DNA from: Pseudomonadota bacterium | Lineage (GTDB): Bacteria > Pseudomonadota > Gammaproteobacteria > Steroidobacterales > Steroidobacteraceae | Assembly (NCBI GenBank): GCA_023433465.1 | Contig: JAEZCR010000225.1 | Location: 1 to 15,067 of the forward strand | Reading direction: 5' to 3' | DNA length: 15,067 nucleotides | Part shown: positions 13,883 through 15,067 of the stretch, one piece after another | Layout of the letters: each line of letters begins with the position of its first letter | How positions within the stretch are numbered: the stretch's first letter is position 1 | Made by a program: the position numbers and the translations under genes | Notes under the pieces: generated by a model | The model's database searches: none | What the model was told of the DNA's origin: nothing | The model's input: the letters and a program-made list of their open reading frames with translations, nothing else

Positions 13883-14443
13883 TCAGGACGCCCTGCGCCG
13901 CAATCCGGGCGCGAATGCGTCGAGCGCCGTCGCGAAACTCTCCTCGCTGCGCCAATCCACCACGAAGCGATAGCCGTTGACGAAGAACGTCGGCGTCCCC
14001 GTGACGCCGCTGCGGATGCCGCCTTCGAGGTCGGCGCGCACGGCTTGCTGCGGCTCGCCGCTCGTGAACTCGAGTTCGAGCTCGTCGAAGTTGAGCCCGA
14101 TATCGGTCGCGTATCTCCGCAGGTCCTCCGGGCCGAGCGCGCGCTGATGCTCGAACAACGTGTCGTGCATCTGCCAGAACTTCTCCTGCAGCGCGGCCGC
14201 TTCGGCGAGCTCGGCCGCGTCGACGGCGTGCGGATGCGCCTCGGCGATCGGAAAATTGCGGAATACGAAACGCAGTCGTTCGCCGAACCGCGCCTGCACG
14301 CGTTTCACGATCGGATAGGCCATGCCGCAGTAAGGACACTCGTAGTCGCCGTACTCGACGAGCGTGATCGGCGCGTCCTTGTGGCCCTGTGCATGATCGT
14401 TCGAGCTGACGGCCGGCGTCAGTGCTGGGTTGCCCGTGCTCAT
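13883..14443 (-). CDS. DsbA-family thioredoxin-fold oxidoreductase, cytosolic
   Basis: 186 residues from the ATG at 14441-14443, with GGAG 6 nt upstream. Beginning PITLVEYGDYECPYCGMAYP, it shows the thioredoxin-fold first strand and the active site Cys36-Pro-Tyr-Cys39; a helical insertion (about 70-140) and the cis-proline loop SGVTGTPTFF (Pro151) follow. This is the DSBA-like/Thioredoxin_4 type. No signal peptide is present, so it is probably cytosolic; the same domain type occurs fused to NhaA antiporters in other bacteria (recalled). It could act as a thiol-disulfide oxidoreductase in stress defence, but the substrate is unknown. It is divergent from the cupin gene across 109 bp. It lies 189 bp upstream of the histidine kinase gene, in a gap where nothing was recognised. 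Confidence 0.9.
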   Translation of the reverse strand: MSTGNPALTPAVSSNDHAQGHKDAPITLVEYGDYECPYCGMAYPIVKRVQARFGERLRFVFRNFPIAEAHPHAVDAAELAEAAALQEKFWQMHDTLFEHQRALGPEDLRRYATDIGLNFDELELEFTSGEPQQAVRADLEGGIRSGVTGTPTFFVNGYRFVVDWRSEESFATALDAFAPGLRRRAS

Positions 14444-14552
14444 GCTGCGCTCCGGAATCGTGAAGAGGCGCGTTAGATAGCGCCCGGGCGAAGTTCGCGC
14501 CAGTGGACGAAGGTCTCAAGGCGACGGCCGCGACATGGGCTAGCTTCCGGAC

Positions 14553-14978
14553 ATGCTCCGGCCTTCGATACGAACTGTTGCCATCTGCATTCTGTCCGTC
14601 GCCGTCATGCGGTCGCCGGCGCAGGCGCCCGACGACCTCGCGGCCCGGCTTTCACGCAGGGTGGTGCAGCGCGCGCCGCTTTCGGTCGAAGGGCGCGAGC
14701 TGGTGCAGGTCGAGACCGAGATTCCGCCCGGCGTCGAGTCCGGCTGGCACGTACATCCCGGCGAAGAGGTCGGTTACATCATCGCCGGCCGGATCGAAAT
14801 GAAGGCCGAGGGCCGCGCGACGGTCATCCTGAAAGCCGGGGACGGTTTTCTAATCCCGCCCAACACGGCGCACAACGCGCGCGACCTCGGGCCGGAGACC
14901 GGCCGGATGCTGTCCACCTATCTCGTCGAGCCCGGGCGGCCGCTCTCGAAGGCCGTCGATCAGCCGGTCCGCAATTGA
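14553..14978 (+). CDS. Secreted single-domain cupin protein
   Basis: 141 residues from the ATG at 14553-14555. Residues 1-25 form a signal peptide (hydrophobic core ICILSVAV, AQA cleavage site). A single cupin barrel follows. Motif 1 is GWHVHPGEEVGYIIAG, with metal-binding His66, His68 and Glu72; motif 2 is PPNTAHN, with His107. All four usual metal ligands are present, so it probably binds Fe or Mn and may be a small-molecule dioxygenase, isomerase or binding protein in the periplasm. The substrate is not predictable. No strong ribosome-binding site precedes the start. Its 3' end overlaps the convergent msrA gene by 19 bp. Confidence 0.88.
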   Translation: MLRPSIRTVAICILSVAVMRSPAQAPDDLAARLSRRVVQRAPLSVEGRELVQVETEIPPGVESGWHVHPGEEVGYIIAGRIEMKAEGRATVILKAGDGFLIPPNTAHNARDLGPETGRMLSTYLVEPGRPLSKAVDQPVRN

Positions 14979-15067
14979 GCGACGGAGCCGCGCTTCGGCA
15001 GCGTCCAGTTCGGCCGCACGAAGTGGCAGGTGTAGCCGTCGGGATACTTGAGTAGATAGTCCTGGTG
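14960..15067 (-). CDS. msrA: Peptide-methionine (S)-S-oxide reductase MsrA, C-terminal end (truncated by window)
   Basis: The minus strand is open from the window edge to TGA at 14962-14960 and encodes 35 residues. The peptide begins HQDYLLKYPDGYTCHFVRP, which matches the C-terminal HQ-x-YL...GYTCH-x-RP pattern of one MsrA subgroup; the Cys here is a possible resolving cysteine. MsrA reduces methionine-S-sulfoxide in damaged proteins using thioredoxin. The catalytic N-terminal GCFW motif lies outside the window, so the assignment rests on this short tail alone. The stop codon lies inside the cupin coding sequence (convergent overlap 14960-14978). Confidence 0.75.
   Translation of the reverse strand, partial: HQDYLLKYPDGYTCHFVRPNWTLPKRGSVAQLRTG

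Noticed and set aside
12647..14476. 609-codon open frame on the plus strand
   Set aside because: It is antisense to the intact histidine kinase and DsbA-like genes, shows no recognisable domain, and is a typical long shadow frame of high-GC DNA.
14481..14490. 10-bp palindrome CGCCCGGGCG between the DsbA-like and cupin genes
   Set aside because: It is short and GC-only, and could easily arise by chance at this base composition.

Overview
The window is high-GC, gene-dense bacterial DNA. Protein types and gene style (E. coli-like HipBA, a phosphorylation-type ECF sigma factor with a TPR-bearing Ser/Thr kinase, DUF2784, cytosolic DsbA-like protein, MsrA) suggest a gammaproteobacterium near Xanthomonadales/Steroidobacterales. 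This is inference; no rRNA or other taxonomic marker is present.

Layout. 1-230 (+) is the 3' end of a YciI/DGPF-domain gene, followed by a terminator-like hairpin. 411-1970 (-) is a complete hipB-hipA toxin-antitoxin operon, with the hipB stop directly abutting the hipA start. Upstream lie three near-identical inverted-repeat operators spaced exactly 26 bp apart (1977-2047). 2056-4539 (-) is a membrane Ser/Thr protein kinase with a C-terminal, probably periplasmic, TPR-like region. 4639-8751 (-) is a 1370-residue lipoprotein with a ZU5-like region, six Ig-like domains and a seven-repeat PD40-type beta-propeller.

From 8914 the strand switches. A (+) block holds an uncharacterised probable lipoprotein (8914-10521), an ECF sigma factor of the PF07638 type (10566-11201) and an uncharacterised secreted protein (11256-12161). 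This block is bracketed by two copies of an identical 32-bp sequence in opposite orientation (8832-8863 and 12163-12194).

Convergent (-) genes follow: DUF2784 membrane protein (12194-12556), PAS histidine kinase (12569-13693) and cytosolic DsbA-like oxidoreductase (13883-14443). A secreted cupin (14553-14978, +) comes next, then the 3' end of a probable msrA (14960-15067, -) whose last 19 bp overlap the cupin.

Working model. The kinase, sigma factor and the envelope proteins around them look like one signalling locus. The sigma factor lacks the acidic region 2.2 motif and has Thr61 there, as in sigma factors switched on by Ser/Thr kinase phosphorylation. The kinase at 2056-4539 is the obvious local candidate partner. 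The Ig/propeller lipoprotein and the two unknown exported proteins are candidate sensors or outputs. hipBA appears to be a separately controlled module placed just behind the kinase gene. No stretch longer than 300 bp lacks a gene.
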